A stretch of DNA of 48,650 nucleotides from Clostridiales bacterium PH28_bin88 (GCA_000987045.1 LAKY01000049.1:101735-150384); one strand, 5' to 3'. Counted from the first letter of the stretch, positions 7,534 through 17,768 are shown. Notes: a model not told the origin generated them from the sequence alone. Numbers and translations are program-made.

Positions 7534-8953
7534 TGACCCTCACCTCGGTGCCCTCCCCCCGCATGGTTTTGATCAAAACGGTACCGCCAAGGGAAGCGGC
7601 CCTGGCCCGCATATTCCTCAACCCGTGATGGCCCGGTTTTCGCGGGTAAAGCCACGTGTCCGGCTGCTGGATCGTAAAACCGATCCCGTTGTCTTTCACC
7701 GACAGCAACAGGTTTTTGCCCTCCGTGCTCAGAGTTACTCTCACCGCCGTGGCGTGAGCGTGCCGCGCCACATTGTGGAGCGCCTCTTTCAGAATGGTTA
7801 CCAGTTCTACCGGTGGAAACTCGAACTCCTGTTCCTGAACCTGGTCCCGGTAAACCTGGTCGAAGTAGAAATCTACCGGCAGCCCGTAATCCTGTTGAAA
7901 CTCTTCCAGTACTTTTCGCACCATTCCTGCCAGGTCGTGACCGCAGGCCGCCGGTTGCAGCCCGTTTATGTAATTGCGGATGCTTTGGATGGCCCCGTTC
8001 AGACGCTGCAGGGATGAGTCCAGCCGTCTCCTTGCCTCTTCCGGGTCCGTATCCAAAAGCCGGTTGCATGTCTGCATGGAAATGCCGACTCCGTAGATGG
8101 ACTGCAGCACACCGTCATGCAAGTCCCGGCTGAAGCGCTGCCGCTCCAGTAAAACCGCCTGCTGGCGGTGGCTCTCGTCCAGTCGTTTTTGCCTTTCCAG
8201 GTCGAAGATCGCCAGCATCCGGGTAATGCAAAACGTGACCACAAAGCCTACCAGGGTGCGAAAGAGTTCCACCGGTAGGCCGGTCACGCTCTGAACCAGG
8301 CTTGTATTCAACACCGACGCCGGGAAAAACGGCGCCGGAGAGACGATCAGTCCACTGAAGACGGCGTAGAAGGCAAAAGCTGCTACCGCACCCCACAGGC
8401 TTCCCAGCAGGGCGCCCTTACCGATGACCCGCAGTTCCCGCGCCTGCATGGCCAGGGCAAGGCCCGCCGAGATGCCGCCGGGTAACGCCAGCAGGTATCG
8501 GGACCATACCTCGGAGAGTTGCAGCCATTCCATCAAGCCGGGGGAGCCGATGAGGGGAATAAACCGGGCATAAAAGGCCAGCCAGACCACGAGCGCCCCC
8601 ACCGGTACGGCCATCCACCAACCGCCGCCCCGGCCCCGGGTATCTCCGGCCAGTTTCATACCAAAGGAAAAGAGAAAAAAATATGAGGACGCCTGCAAAA
8701 GTCTCTGCAGGGCAAGCATCTTCCATACCGACTCCTGCCCCAGGTCCGGAACCTGGATGGGGACAAAGATACTGCCCCACTCGCTGAGGCCGTGCAGCAC
8801 GCCAAAAGCGGCCAGCAGGCTCAGGCTGTACGCCAGCCTGAAGGTGCTGTAGCTGCGGTACTGCATGGCAATAGCCAGGCCCATGGTATAGAACGATAGC
8901 CCGTATAAAAAGTATAGACCCAGCACGTTGGATTGCAGGATGTTTCGCATCAT
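7448..8953 (-). CDS. Multi-TM sensor histidine kinase (HisKA_3)
   Basis: 501 residues. The N-terminal ~250 residues contain about seven hydrophobic helices (near 10-30, 40-58, 82-103, 113-131, 151-170, 183-205, 228-248) and no recognisable extracellular domain, so the signal is probably sensed within the membrane. A HisKA_3 domain follows with H279 in SRDLHDGVLQ, then a HATPase_c domain (EALHNVARHAH, DNGIGF, HGLRNMRARA). Two start ATGs follow GGGAGG. A clear promoter lies just upstream. The gene precedes its likely response regulator at 6643. The C-terminal tail is encoded by an intergenic repeat and probably has no conserved role. Confidence 0.9.
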   Translation of the reverse strand: MMRNILQSNVLGLYFLYGLSFYTMGLAIAMQYRSYSTFRLAYSLSLLAAFGVLHGLSEWGSIFVPIQVPDLGQESVWKMLALQRLLQASSYFFLFSFGMKLAGDTRGRGGGWWMAVPVGALVVWLAFYARFIPLIGSPGLMEWLQLSEVWSRYLLALPGGISAGLALAMQARELRVIGKGALLGSLWGAVAAFAFYAVFSGLIVSPAPFFPASVLNTSLVQSVTGLPVELFRTLVGFVVTFCITRMLAIFDLERQKRLDESHRQQAVLLERQRFSRDLHDGVLQSIYGVGISMQTCNRLLDTDPEEARRRLDSSLQRLNGAIQSIRNYINGLQPAACGHDLAGMVRKVLEEFQQDYGLPVDFYFDQVYRDQVQEQEFEFPPVELVTILKEALHNVARHAHATAVRVTLSTEGKNLLLSVKDNGIGFTIQQPDTWLYPRKPGHHGLRNMRARAASLGGTVLIKTMRGEGTEVRVILPRLQEARSTKQEAGLDAGIGAANSNQ

Positions 8954-8976
8954 GGGCTCTAGGCCTCCCTGCCTTT

Positions 8977-9005
8977 ATTTTATTATTCTGTCACTAGCAG
9001 GTCAA
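8977..9005 (-). promoter_or_regulatory. Sigma-A promoter of the multi-TM histidine kinase
   Basis: On the minus strand, TTGACC (-35, plus 9000-9005), a 17-base spacer and TAAAAT (-10, plus 8977-8982), ending 23 bases before the start codon. Spacing and both boxes are close to consensus. Confidence 0.72.
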
Positions 9006-9094
9006 CCCCAAAAAGATAATCCCAACCTTCACGCCCCTGAGCCTTCACCCGCAGTGGACTTTCACCACCAGGTCAGCGCCCATGCCGGGCGCAC

Positions 9095-9126
9095 AAAAAA
9101 ATCCAGCGAAAAATCGCTGGATTTTT
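9095..9126 (-). terminator. Intrinsic terminator of wecB
   Basis: On the minus strand, a stem AATCCAGCGA/TCGCTGGATT with a short T-rich loop followed by a T run, 18 bases after the wecB stop. It is nearly symmetric and could also act on the plus strand. Confidence 0.85.
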
Positions 9127-9144
9127 GCTTGCATGCGGTTAAAT

Positions 9145-10308
9145 TCAACACGCGGGAATTGGAGCAAAGTCCTCGGGTTTGCGTGCGCTCCGGCCGAAGT
9201 GGTACAGCAGGGCTTCCACGGTGCGGGCCGCCGCCCGGCCGTCACCGTATGGGTTAACGGCATTGGCCATCTCCAGGTAGGCCTCCCGGCTGTCCAGCAG
9301 GCGCCTGGCTTCTGCCACGATCCGGGCCCGGTCCGTCCCTACCAGGCGGACCGTACCAGCCTCCACCGCCTCGGGCCGCTCGGTGGTATCGCGTAAAACC
9401 AGCACCGGCTTGCCCAGGGAAGGCGCCTCCTCCTGCATGCCGCCCGAGTCGGTCAGCACCAGGTAAGCGCGGCGCATCAGGTTGACTAAGGGAAGGTAAT
9501 CCAGGGGCTCCACCAGGTGTACCCGGGGTACCTCCGCCAGCACCTCCGCGACCGCGGACCGGACCCGGGGGTTTTTGTGCACGGGAAAGATCACCTCTAC
9601 GTCCGGATAGGCTTGGACAAGTTCTTTGAGGGCCAGGAAAATCCGTCGCATGGGCTCACCCCAGTTTTCCCGCCGGTGCGCAGTGACCAGAAGCCACCGC
9701 TTGTTGGGGTCCAGGGCGGAGAGGCCCGTTCCGGTGAAACGGTATTCTTCCCGTACGGTGGCCAGCAGGGCGTCAATTACGGTATTGCCGGTGACAAAGA
9801 TGCGGGTGGGGTCTACCCCTTCTCGCAGCAGGTTGCTCTTGGAAGTGGCGGTAGGAGCAAAGTGCACGTCCGCCAGCGCGCCGGCCAGGCGGCGGTTCAT
9901 TTCCTCGGGAAAGGGTGAGTACTTGTTATTGGTCCTGAGGCCCGCCTCCACATGGCCTACCGGTATCTGCTGGTAATAGGCCGCCAGGGCGGCCACAAAG
10001 GTGGTGGTGGTATCGCCGTGCACCAGCACCAGGTCGGGTTTCTCATGGCGGTAGATAGCCGCCAGACCCTGCAGGGCGGCGGTGGTCACCTCCTCCAGGG
10101 TCTGTCCCGCTTTCATGATATTCAGGTCGTGGTGAACAGGTATGCAGAACAGTTTCAACACCTGGTCCAGCATCTCGCGGTGCTGGGCGGTGACCGCCAC
10201 TATGGTATCGATCACGCCGTCGTGCCTGGCCAGCTCCCGCACTACCGGAGCCATCTTGATGGCCTCCGGCCGGGTGCCGAAAACGGCCATCACTCGAAGC
10301 TTCGACAT
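9145..10308 (-). CDS. wecB: UDP-N-acetylglucosamine 2-epimerase (non-hydrolysing)
   Basis: 387 residues, the usual length. This family interconverts UDP-GlcNAc and UDP-ManNAc in the cytoplasm for cell-wall and capsule polymers. The N-terminus shows the family signature FGTRPEAIKMAPV. Further family blocks are HVEAGLRTNN, TAHRRENWG and LTDSGGMQEEAPSLGKPVL, which include the active-site Asp/Glu/His positions. The start follows GGAG. It lies 4 bases after the MazG-like gene and is closed by the terminator at 9095. Its position next to comEB and upp matches the standard Clostridia cluster. Confidence 0.95.
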   Translation of the reverse strand: MSKLRVMAVFGTRPEAIKMAPVVRELARHDGVIDTIVAVTAQHREMLDQVLKLFCIPVHHDLNIMKAGQTLEEVTTAALQGLAAIYRHEKPDLVLVHGDTTTTFVAALAAYYQQIPVGHVEAGLRTNNKYSPFPEEMNRRLAGALADVHFAPTATSKSNLLREGVDPTRIFVTGNTVIDALLATVREEYRFTGTGLSALDPNKRWLLVTAHRRENWGEPMRRIFLALKELVQAYPDVEVIFPVHKNPRVRSAVAEVLAEVPRVHLVEPLDYLPLVNLMRRAYLVLTDSGGMQEEAPSLGKPVLVLRDTTERPEAVEAGTVRLVGTDRARIVAEARRLLDSREAYLEMANAVNPYGDGRAAARTVEALLYHFGRSARKPEDFAPIPAC

Positions 10309-10312
10309 ATCC

Positions 10313-10768
10313 TCAACTCCAATTTTTTAAGTACCCCCGGCGCGCCAGTTTCGCCCGGTGTTCCAGCAGGAGTTCGTCCATATCGATGTGCAGCTGGTAA
10401 GCGAAGGTGGCGCAGGTTTGCATCACGTCCAGCAGTTCTCGGGCGATCCAGGCATCGATGTCTTTCTGGGTGAACTCTCCCGCTTCTGCCCGCCGCCTCA
10501 GCCCGCGGTATTTCTCCATAATGTCTTCCAGAGCACGGGAATCCAGGGCGGTGGGCCGGCTCATCGCGTCGGCGATCTCCCGCCCCATATCACGGCTCAG
10601 GAGTTTCATGATCACCTGTTTTTTGTCTTCCCCGCTCATGCCCCTGGCCTTGCCGATGAGTTCGGCCAATTCGCCGGCTTCTTCCACCAGTTTGATCATG
10701 GTGCTTTCCATGGTGGGTTGCAGGTCCAAACGCGGAAATACTTTTTCCAGACTTGCCAGCAGGCCCAT
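10313..10768 (-). CDS. MazG-like nucleotide pyrophosphohydrolase family protein
   Basis: About 151 residues, all-alpha. The region MIKLVEEAGELAELIGKARG has the E-x-x-E pattern of MazG/dUTPase-like NTP pyrophosphatases, and a later RELLDVMQTC supplies the second acidic helix, so magnesium-dependent hydrolysis of an NTP to NMP is likely. The start is uncertain: the ATG at 10768 or a GTG two codons upstream (better spacing from GGAG). It sits immediately upstream of wecB, 4 bases apart, and downstream of an intergenic repeat. The specific substrate cannot be told from sequence; a house-cleaning role is the default for this family. Confidence 0.72.
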   Translation of the reverse strand: MGLLASLEKVFPRLDLQPTMESTMIKLVEEAGELAELIGKARGMSGEDKKQVIMKLLSRDMGREIADAMSRPTALDSRALEDIMEKYRGLRRRAEAGEFTQKDIDAWIARELLDVMQTCATFAYQLHIDMDELLLEHRAKLARRGYLKNWS

Positions 10769-10794
10769 CAGCACTCTCACTCCTACCTCAATAT

Positions 10795-10893
10795 AGTGGT
10801 GGGAGGTGAGATGTTGGAAGTGAGATAGTTGGCGAAACTGGCTTCGCCGGTTTCCTCTACTCCCACCTCTCACATCCCACCTCTCACCTCTCA
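10795..10893. repeat. GGGAGGTGAGA-type intergenic hairpin repeat
   Basis: Left arm of GTGGGAGGTGAGATG units, centre GGCGAAACTGGCTTCGCC, right arm of complementary CTCCCACCTCTCAC units. Same architecture as the GGAATTGGC family but a different unit. The right arm runs into the 3' end of the DUF502 gene and encodes its final residues and stop. Confidence 0.75.
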
Positions 10894-11477
10894 GTGGCCG
10901 GCTTGGCCACGCCGCCGGAAATGATCAGTTTCATCCCTTCTTCTACCGATATATTCAGGGGAGTAACGGATTCTCTCGGTAAAAACAGCAGGAAACCCGA
11001 GGTAGGGTTGGGTGTGGTGGGCAAGAAGACACTGATCATGTCCGCCTTGTCCCCAAAAGTGTTTTCTCCGGTAATAAACCCAATGGCATAGATCCCCTTG
11101 CGCGGGTATTCAATCAGGGCGACTTTTTTAAAGGCCGACCGGTTCTCCAGGGAGAAAGCGTCGGTAATCTGCTTGACACCCGAGTAAATGGGTTTTACCA
11201 GCGGAATACGTACCAACAGGGTCTCCACGGCGTTGATGGCTTTCCGGCCCACAATGTTGGTCGCCAGCGCGCCCAAGAGGAGGATCAGCAAGATGGTAAT
11301 AATAAAGCCGAGGCCCTGAAAGTAGTAGCGACCCAGGAGTTTTTCCAGGGGTATGTCCAAATGCTTGGCCAGCAACCCGTTGATAAAATTGTAGACAAAC
11401 TGCAGCACATACAGGGTGATTGTCAGCGGCAGCAGGGCCAAAATGCCCGAGATTAAATAACTTCTCAACTTGGCCAC
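10884..11477 (-). CDS. DUF502 family membrane protein
   Basis: 197 residues with two N-terminal transmembrane helices (about 8-32 and 55-78), then a soluble domain. The block LVRIPLVKPIYSGVKQITD and the later VFLPTTPNPTSGFLLF are the hallmarks of DUF502. The biochemical function of the family is not established; plant members are linked to membrane trafficking, but bacterial roles are unknown. The start codon is preceded by AAAAAG only, a weak ribosome site. The gene is flanked on both sides by intergenic repeats, with no obvious operon partner. Confidence 0.88.
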   Translation of the reverse strand: MAKLRSYLISGILALLPLTITLYVLQFVYNFINGLLAKHLDIPLEKLLGRYYFQGLGFIITILLILLLGALATNIVGRKAINAVETLLVRIPLVKPIYSGVKQITDAFSLENRSAFKKVALIEYPRKGIYAIGFITGENTFGDKADMISVFLPTTPNPTSGFLLFLPRESVTPLNISVEEGMKLIISGGVAKPATER

Positions 11478-11500
11478 TTCTTTTTCAGTCCTCCATCATT

Positions 11501-11662
11501 CAAGAAGCAGGAGGCAAGAGGCAGGAGGCAGGATTGTTTGTTGGAATTGGCGCCGCCAATTCCGTCCGTCCTTTGTTCCTGCTTCCTATTTCCGCTTCCG
11601 CTTCCTACTTCATACTTCCTGCTTCTTCTTCCTGCTTCCTGTTTCTTGCCTCCTGCCTCCTG
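11501..11662. repeat. Purine/pyrimidine hairpin repeat with GGAATTGGC core, copy B
   Basis: CAAGAAGCAGGAGGCAAGAG-type left arm, core GGAATTGGC-GCC-GCCAATTCC, and an unusually long right arm of CTTCCTGCTTCCTG units (about 90 bp against about 35 bp on the left). It fills the gap between comEB and the DUF502 gene and ends at the comEB stop codon. Confidence 0.87.
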
Positions 11663-12235
11663 TTAACCGACTTCCGGGCCAAACAGCTCCTGCGCCTTAC
11701 CCAGCAGTTCCTGGTACCTGCCGCGGTCACACCCTGACCCTGCCAGTTCCTTTAAGATAGCGGAAATCAGATCCTTTCTTTCCATGCTTAACTCCAGGTA
11801 GGTATCCAGGGATGGGTTGACCTTTTTCACCCTCACCTCGGCCCCACGCAATAGCTCGAGGGCATAAGGGTCCACCCGGTAGTCTTCCGCGTAGTACAGG
11901 CCCTGGATTCCCGCCTGGATGATCATTTTGGTGCAGTTTAGACATGGAAAATGGGTGACGTAGATGTCGGTACCTTCGGTTGCCACCCCGAACTTGGCGC
12001 ACTGCAGAATGGCGTTGACCTCCGAGTGCACGGTCCGGATGCAGTGACCGTCCTCAATCTTGCAGCCCGCGTCCAGGCAGTGAACATCCCCGGATACCGA
12101 CCCGTTATAACCGGCGGCAATGGTTCGCTTATCCCGGGTGATAATCGAGCCAACAGCCGCCCGCTGGCAGCTGGAACGCAAGGCAATGATTTTGGCCTGG
12201 CACATGAAGTATTCATGCCAACTAATCCGGCGCAA
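11663..12235 (-). CDS. comEB: Deoxycytidylate (dCMP) deaminase, ComEB family
   Basis: About 190 residues. The zinc-dependent deaminase motif is complete: HSEVNAIL with catalytic Glu and zinc His, and PCLNC supplying two zinc cysteines. An extra CxxxxC...H region (VHCLDAGCKIEDGHC) is typical of dCMP deaminases. It converts dCMP to dUMP for dTMP synthesis. The start is placed at TTG 12235, giving the usual start of the family (RRISWHEYFM) after GGTGG; a GTG at 12244 is possible. The C-terminus has about 40 more residues than the minimal fold. It follows upp by about 16 bases, the standard Clostridia arrangement. Confidence 0.9.
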   Translation of the reverse strand: MRRISWHEYFMCQAKIIALRSSCQRAAVGSIITRDKRTIAAGYNGSVSGDVHCLDAGCKIEDGHCIRTVHSEVNAILQCAKFGVATEGTDIYVTHFPCLNCTKMIIQAGIQGLYYAEDYRVDPYALELLRGAEVRVKKVNPSLDTYLELSMERKDLISAILKELAGSGCDRGRYQELLGKAQELFGPEVG

Positions 12236-12251
12236 GAAAACCACCCCCCCA

Positions 12252-14146
<1,895 letters not shown>

Positions 14147-14154
14147 ACTGCTTG

Positions 14155-14245
14155 CTACTCCTCTCCTACTCTGTAAATAGCTCGTCGGCTTACGCTCGGG
14201 TTTTGTTACCTCTCACTTCCGACCTCTGACTTCTGACTTCCGGAC
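14155..14245. repeat. TTCTGACTTCCGACC-type intergenic repeat
   Basis: A CTCCTCTCCTACT arm, a GC-rich middle (CGTCGGCTTACGCTCGGG) and an arm of CTCACTTCCGACCTCTGACT units. The right arm is translated as the last ~12 residues of the DUF436 protein ([11 protein letters not shown]). Short tracts of the same type occur at 14815-14855 and 16750-16772. Confidence 0.65.
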
Positions 14246-14787
14246 CGGACATATACAGCCCGGGCTCCGCCAACCAGTTTGGGCCGGGTACGGGCCAGGG
14301 TGAGGTGCGCGGCTCCGATGGCCTTGATGTCCAGGCGAACCGGCACGACCACCGGCCGCAGGTGCATGCCGATCAAGGTGTCTCCGATGTCCATACCCGC
14401 GTGGGCGCTCACCCGTTCCACCACCACCGCCCGGTCCAAAACCTCCATGGCCGTGGCCGCCAACGCCCCTCCCGCACCGGGCACGGGGACGACGGTAACT
14501 TCCTCCAGGTTGTACTTTTCCAGGGCCGGGGTTTCCACCACCAGCGCCCTGTTCAGGTGCTCACAGCACTGGATGGCCAGGTGGATGCCCCCTCTTCGGG
14601 TTACCTCCACCACTTCCCGTAAGATGGTTTCTGCCACATCCAGGTTGGAAGCGGAGCCGATCCTGTGCCCCACCACCTCGCTTGTGCTGCAGCCCACCAC
14701 CAGCATCTGTCCCGGCTTCATGCCCGCTACCGCCAGGAGGCCTTCGGCAGCCTGGCGCACCTGGGCGGCGATTAGACCCAGGTCCAT
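14206..14787 (-). CDS. DUF436 (TIGR01440) family protein
   Basis: About 193 residues. It matches the conserved protein family that sits beside rpiB and glyA in many Firmicutes: [14 protein letters not shown] near the N-terminus, [11 protein letters not shown] and [16 protein letters not shown] in the middle. The function is not established. Invariant Cys and His residues (CCEH) suggest a catalytic or metal site. The ATG at 14787 has TTGGAGGG at correct spacing; a TTG two codons upstream is less likely. The last ~12 residues come from an intergenic repeat and are not part of the family. Confidence 0.88.
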   Translation of the reverse strand: MDLGLIAAQVRQAAEGLLAVAGMKPGQMLVVGCSTSEVVGHRIGSASNLDVAETILREVVEVTRRGGIHLAIQCCEHLNRALVVETPALEKYNLEEVTVVPVPGAGGALAATAMEVLDRAVVVERVSAHAGMDIGDTLIGMHLRPVVVPVRLDIKAIGAAHLTLARTRPKLVGGARAVYVRSGSQKSEVGSER

Positions 14788-14846
14788 ACTCAACCCTCCA
14801 AGTGGATAATTTTCTGGTCCTCTCCCGACTCCCGCTGCCTGACGAC

Positions 14847-15299
14847 TTACGACTTTCTATATTTATCTTCAATCGCCCGGATCTTGTCCACCCGGCGGGC
14901 ATGCCGGCCTCCCGCAAATCCGGTGGCCAGCCAAACTTCTACGATATCCTGGGCGAGGCCGGGACCCACCACCCTGGCGCCCATGGTTAGGATATTGGCG
15001 TCATTGTGCTCCCGGGACATCCGGGCCGAGAAGGTATCATGGCACTGCGCCGCCCGGATGCCGTGTACCTTGTTGGCGGAAATACCGATCCCGATGCCCG
15101 TGCCGCAAATTAAAATACCCCGGTCGAATTCCCCGCGGCTCACCGCTTCCGCAACAGGCAAGGCAAAATCCGGGTAGTCCACAGACTCCTCGCTGATGCT
15201 GCCAAAGTCCTGAAAAGCGATACCCTTTCCGTCCAGGTAAGCCTTGATGTGTTCCTTCAGCGTATAACCACCGTGGTCACTGCCTATGGCCACGCGCAT
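14847..15299 (-). CDS. rpiB: Ribose-5-phosphate isomerase B
   Basis: 150 residues, the normal length. It interconverts ribose 5-phosphate and ribulose 5-phosphate. Signature blocks: [15 protein letters not shown] at the start, [20 protein letters not shown] with the catalytic Cys, and [18 protein letters not shown]. The ATG at 15299 follows CGGAGG with a 7-base gap; an ATG three codons upstream is less well placed. It lies in the ywlE - rpiB - DUF436 - glyA order common in Clostridia. Confidence 0.96.
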   Translation of the reverse strand: MRVAIGSDHGGYTLKEHIKAYLDGKGIAFQDFGSISEESVDYPDFALPVAEAVSRGEFDRGILICGTGIGIGISANKVHGIRAAQCHDTFSARMSREHNDANILTMGARVVGPGLAQDIVEVWLATGFAGGRHARRVDKIRAIEDKYRKS

Positions 15300-15315
15300 T
15301 CCCAACACCTCCGTT

Positions 15316-15462
15316 CAGGAGGCAGGAAGCAGGACGCTGGATGCAAGATGGTTTGTTGGAATTGGCTTGGCCAATTCCTACCTCTTTCTTCCTACCTCTT
15401 TCTTCCTGCCTCTTACTTCTTGCCTCTTGCATCTCGCAATGCTTCTTGCCTCCTGCATCTTG
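15316..15462. repeat. Purine/pyrimidine hairpin repeat with GGAATTGGC core, copy C
   Basis: CAGGAGGCAGGAAGCAGGAC-type left arm, core GGAATTGGC-TTG-GCCAATTCC, and a long right arm of CTACCTCTTTCTTCCTGCCT units. It lies directly upstream of rpiB. Small open frames across it encode only repeat-derived low-complexity peptide. Confidence 0.86.
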
Positions 15463-15506
15463 AAAGTTTATTTCTACATATTTCGCCTGTTTCCCTTTTA
15501 AAACCA

Positions 15507-15536
15507 TAAAAAATCCGCCAGCTATATTCTTGACGG
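15507..15536 (-). terminator. Probable terminator of the LMW phosphatase gene
   Basis: On the minus strand, CCGTC/GGCGG (with one G-U pair) closes a loop and is followed by ATTTTTTATGG. It lies between repeat copies C and D, downstream of the phosphatase gene. 15463-15506 and 15537-15559 hold nothing recognisable. Confidence 0.5.
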
Positions 15537-15559
15537 CAGACTGTAAATTCAGTCGTATT

Positions 15560-15676
15560 CAGGAAGCAGGAAGCCAGAAGCAGGAAGCACGACCCTGTGT
15601 TGATTAACTTTCTTTGGTCGGAAAACTGTTGTCTCCTGCTTCCTCTTGCTTCTTCCTTCTTACCTCATGCCTCCTG
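15560..15676. repeat. Purine/pyrimidine hairpin repeat, copy D (different core)
   Basis: CAGGAAGCAGGAAGCCAGAA-type left arm and CTCCTGCTTCCTCTTGCTTC-type right arm, but the centre is TTAACTTTCTTTGGTCGGAA instead of the GGAATTGGC palindrome. It is only about 100 bp from copy C. The right end encodes the last residues (GGMR) of the phosphatase gene. Confidence 0.78.
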
Positions 15677-16139
15677 AATCCAGGAATCTTTCCAGGGCCG
15701 CCCGGATGGCCTCCCGCAGGTCCACGGCACACCTCCGGTACTCCTCTACAGAGCACCCGATGGGGTCAGGAATATCCTTGGCCTCGCCGGTGGCCGCATA
15801 ACCGGTGAGGGTAAAAGCCTTTTCAGCTGCCGCGGGGCATAACTGGACTACCCGGTCCAGGTGTCTCCCGGTCATGGTGAGAATGAGGTCCGCCTCGCGG
15901 ACCATCTCTTCCGTGAGCACGTTGGCCCGGTGTTGACTCAGGTCCAGGCCGGCTTCGGCCATCACCTGGACCGCTTCCGGCGAAGCCGGCATGCCCTCCC
16001 AGGCGGAGGTACCGGCGGAAAGGATGATTACCTCCCGGTCCCTTCCCCCCTGCTGCAGCAAATCACGGGCAATGGCTTCCGCCATGCTGCTGCGACAGGT
16101 ATTGCCTGTACATACGAAAAGAATTTTCTTCAAAGCCAT
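15660..16139 (-). CDS. ywlE: Low-molecular-weight phosphatase (YwlE/arsenate reductase-like)
   Basis: About 159 residues. The N-terminal P-loop VCTGNTCRSSMAEAI matches C-x5-R of LMW protein phosphatases; the Thr in CTGNTCRS is the residue typical of protein-arginine phosphatases such as YwlE. The acid/base Asp is in DIPDPIG near the C-terminus. It removes phosphate from protein arginine or tyrosine; which one cannot be proven here. The ATG at 16139 is preferred over GTG codons just upstream. It is 8 bases downstream of mntP and belongs to the sua5 - ywlE - rpiB order seen in Bacillus and Clostridia. Confidence 0.87.
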   Translation of the reverse strand: MALKKILFVCTGNTCRSSMAEAIARDLLQQGGRDREVIILSAGTSAWEGMPASPEAVQVMAEAGLDLSQHRANVLTEEMVREADLILTMTGRHLDRVVQLCPAAAEKAFTLTGYAATGEAKDIPDPIGCSVEEYRRCAVDLREAIRAALERFLDSGGMR

Positions 16140-16147
16140 CGTCACCA

Positions 16148-16732
16148 CTACCTCAGAAACATTTTAATGCCGATCCCTATCAGGATCATGCCGCCCACCA
16201 TCTGGGCCTTCTCCCCGAACCACTTGCCCATCCGCCTGCCCAGAAAAAACCCGCCGGCGGTCATTAGCCCCGCCACCGTCCCCATGGTCAAAACCGTCAG
16301 GGGCAGGTTAGCCCTGAGGGCGCCCAGGCTGAAACCAACGGTGAGGGCGTCCAGGCTCACACTGCCGGCCAGAAGCATTAAACCCCAAAAACCGCTAAAC
16401 ACCTGGACCTGAGAGGCCGGCAGGACGGTAGCCAGCGCTTTGCGGGCCACCGGGACCGGTGGGCCTTCACGGATGCTGTCCCACACCATGTGCAAGCCGA
16501 TGGCCACCAAAACCACCGCGCCGATGGTTCCCGCCAGATCCCCCACCGCCTTCCCCAGCAGGGTACCCAGGGTGACACCGGTAAGGGGCATCACCACGTG
16601 GAAGACGCTGACTACGGCGGACACCAAATAGATTTGTTTCCGGCGGATGCCGCTGATGCCGATGCCCACAGCCAGGGAAAAAGCATCGGTCCCCAGGGCC
16701 ACAGCCACCAGCAATACAGTGATGAGGTTCAT
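16148..16732 (-). CDS. mntP: Manganese efflux pump MntP
   Basis: 194 residues with six transmembrane helices, DUF204/MntP family, exporting Mn2+. Two related halves each carry the acidic signature: ALGTDAFSLAVGIG in helix 1 and GSVSLDALTVGFSLGAL in helix 4, where the Asp residues line the metal path. It ends 8 bases before the phosphatase gene and is probably co-transcribed with it. The leader of only about 70 bases to the ZIP gene leaves no room for a yybP-ykoY-type manganese riboswitch. Confidence 0.94.
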   Translation of the reverse strand: MNLITVLLVAVALGTDAFSLAVGIGISGIRRKQIYLVSAVVSVFHVVMPLTGVTLGTLLGKAVGDLAGTIGAVVLVAIGLHMVWDSIREGPPVPVARKALATVLPASQVQVFSGFWGLMLLAGSVSLDALTVGFSLGALRANLPLTVLTMGTVAGLMTAGGFFLGRRMGKWFGEKAQMVGGMILIGIGIKMFLR

Positions 16733-16803
16733 GATATCACAATTTCTTCCCTTCCGACTTCCGACGTCCGAATATAGTATACCCTATCCTGGAAACCGGC
16801 CCA

Positions 16804-17538
16804 TCATTCAACTGCCGCGAGGGCCAAAATGATCAGAAAGCCCAGGATACAGCCCAACCGGGCGTAATTGGGGTGGCGGCGGCGGGACTCGGGGATGAGT
16901 TCATAACGAACAATGTATGACATGGCTCCAGCCGCCAGGGCCAGCAGGGCGCCAATCCATCCCCGGGACAGGCCCACCAGCACCAGGCCCAGCAGTGTCC
17001 CCAGGGGGGTAAAAACGCTTACCAGGGCGTTGACCGCCAGGGTTTTGACGGGATGCATGCCGCCCATCAGGAGCGGTGCGGCGGTTGCCATACCCTCCGG
17101 AATGTTATGCAGCCCAATCGCCAGGGCGATCATCCAGCCCAGGTGGCTGGTCGCGGCCCACCCCACAGCGATGGCCATCCCCTCCGGCAGGTCGTGCAGG
17201 GCAATGCCGGCAGCAATAAGGTAGCCCATGTTCAGCAGGTAGCGCCGGTCCCGTACCAGCGGGGAAGCAGGCGCGGTGCCGGACAATAGCAGATCCAGCA
17301 CAAATAGCAGCAATAATCCCAACAGGAAACCCACTACGGTGGTCAGCGGGTTCCCGTGGGTCCACGCCGAGGGCAGCAAGTCCAGTACCACCACCCCCAG
17401 CATGATCCCCGCCGCCAACCCCAGGAAAATGGCCAGCGATCTTTCGGTCTGCCGCCCCATGGCCAGCACGATCAACCCGCCCAGGACCGTGGCCAGACCG
17501 GCCAGCACGCTGTAGGAAAGTACAACCGGAACACTCAT
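16804..17538 (-). CDS. ZIP-family divalent metal transporter
   Basis: 244 residues with about eight hydrophobic helices. The paired metal-site motifs of the ZIP family are present: ALHDLPEGMAIAVG in helix 4 and GLHNIPEGMATAAPLL in helix 5. It probably imports zinc or another divalent cation. The start follows AAAAAAGGAG. An MITE-like element ends about 20 bases upstream of the start codon, so it forms the 5' leader. It is followed by mntP in the same direction, an importer next to a Mn2+ exporter. Confidence 0.92.
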   Translation of the reverse strand: MSVPVVLSYSVLAGLATVLGGLIVLAMGRQTERSLAIFLGLAAGIMLGVVVLDLLPSAWTHGNPLTTVVGFLLGLLLLFVLDLLLSGTAPASPLVRDRRYLLNMGYLIAAGIALHDLPEGMAIAVGWAATSHLGWMIALAIGLHNIPEGMATAAPLLMGGMHPVKTLAVNALVSVFTPLGTLLGLVLVGLSRGWIGALLALAAGAMSYIVRYELIPESRRRHPNYARLGCILGFLIILALAAVE

Positions 17539-17559
17539 GAGAGGTCTCCTTTTTTCTCA

Positions 17560-17649
17560 CCATCAGAAAGTATAACTTTCTATGGCATAAGTGCAACTAA
17601 GGCTTCCGCCTGCGCCTAAAGGCTTGGCCCAAGCCAAGTTTTCTTTATC
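17560..17649. repeat. MITE-like element, copy 2 (~90 bp)
   Basis: Near-identical to 3552-3640 in the same orientation, including the CAGAAAGTATAACTTTCT palindrome and the GC-rich second hairpin; one change breaks the TGCGCC/GGCGCA pairing (GGCCCA here). It lies immediately upstream of the ZIP gene ribosome site. Confidence 0.86.
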
Positions 17650-17716
17650 GGTCTCCAGCTAGTCTATGCCCTCTCCGGTCTCCACATTACTGTTTGCCCA
17701 GAGAACCTGCCACCTG

Positions 17717-17751
17717 TTGCCATCCATATTTCAAGGTGATACAATATATCA
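17717..17751 (+). promoter_or_regulatory. Promoter and operator-like repeat of the toxin-antitoxin operon
   Basis: TTGCCA (-35, 17717-17722), exactly 17 bases, then TACAAT (-10, 17740-17745). An inverted repeat TGATA-CAATA-TATCA (17737-17751) overlaps the -10 box, where a ribbon-helix-helix antitoxin would repress its own operon. The toxin start is 23 bases downstream of the -10. Confidence 0.68.
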
Positions 17752-17768
17752 CAAAGGAGGGCTTCTAT

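Noticed and set aside
15249..15509. Small open frames on both strands across repeat copy C
   Set aside because: They encode only repeat-derived low-complexity peptide (QEARSKRQEE) without a ribosome site.
15316..15676. Possible CRISPR-like array (many short similar units)
   Set aside because: Units are 7-8 bases, imperfect and contiguous, with no unique spacers and no cas genes.
16733..16803. Manganese riboswitch before mntP
   Set aside because: The gap is about 70 bases and holds no yybP-ykoY-like structure.
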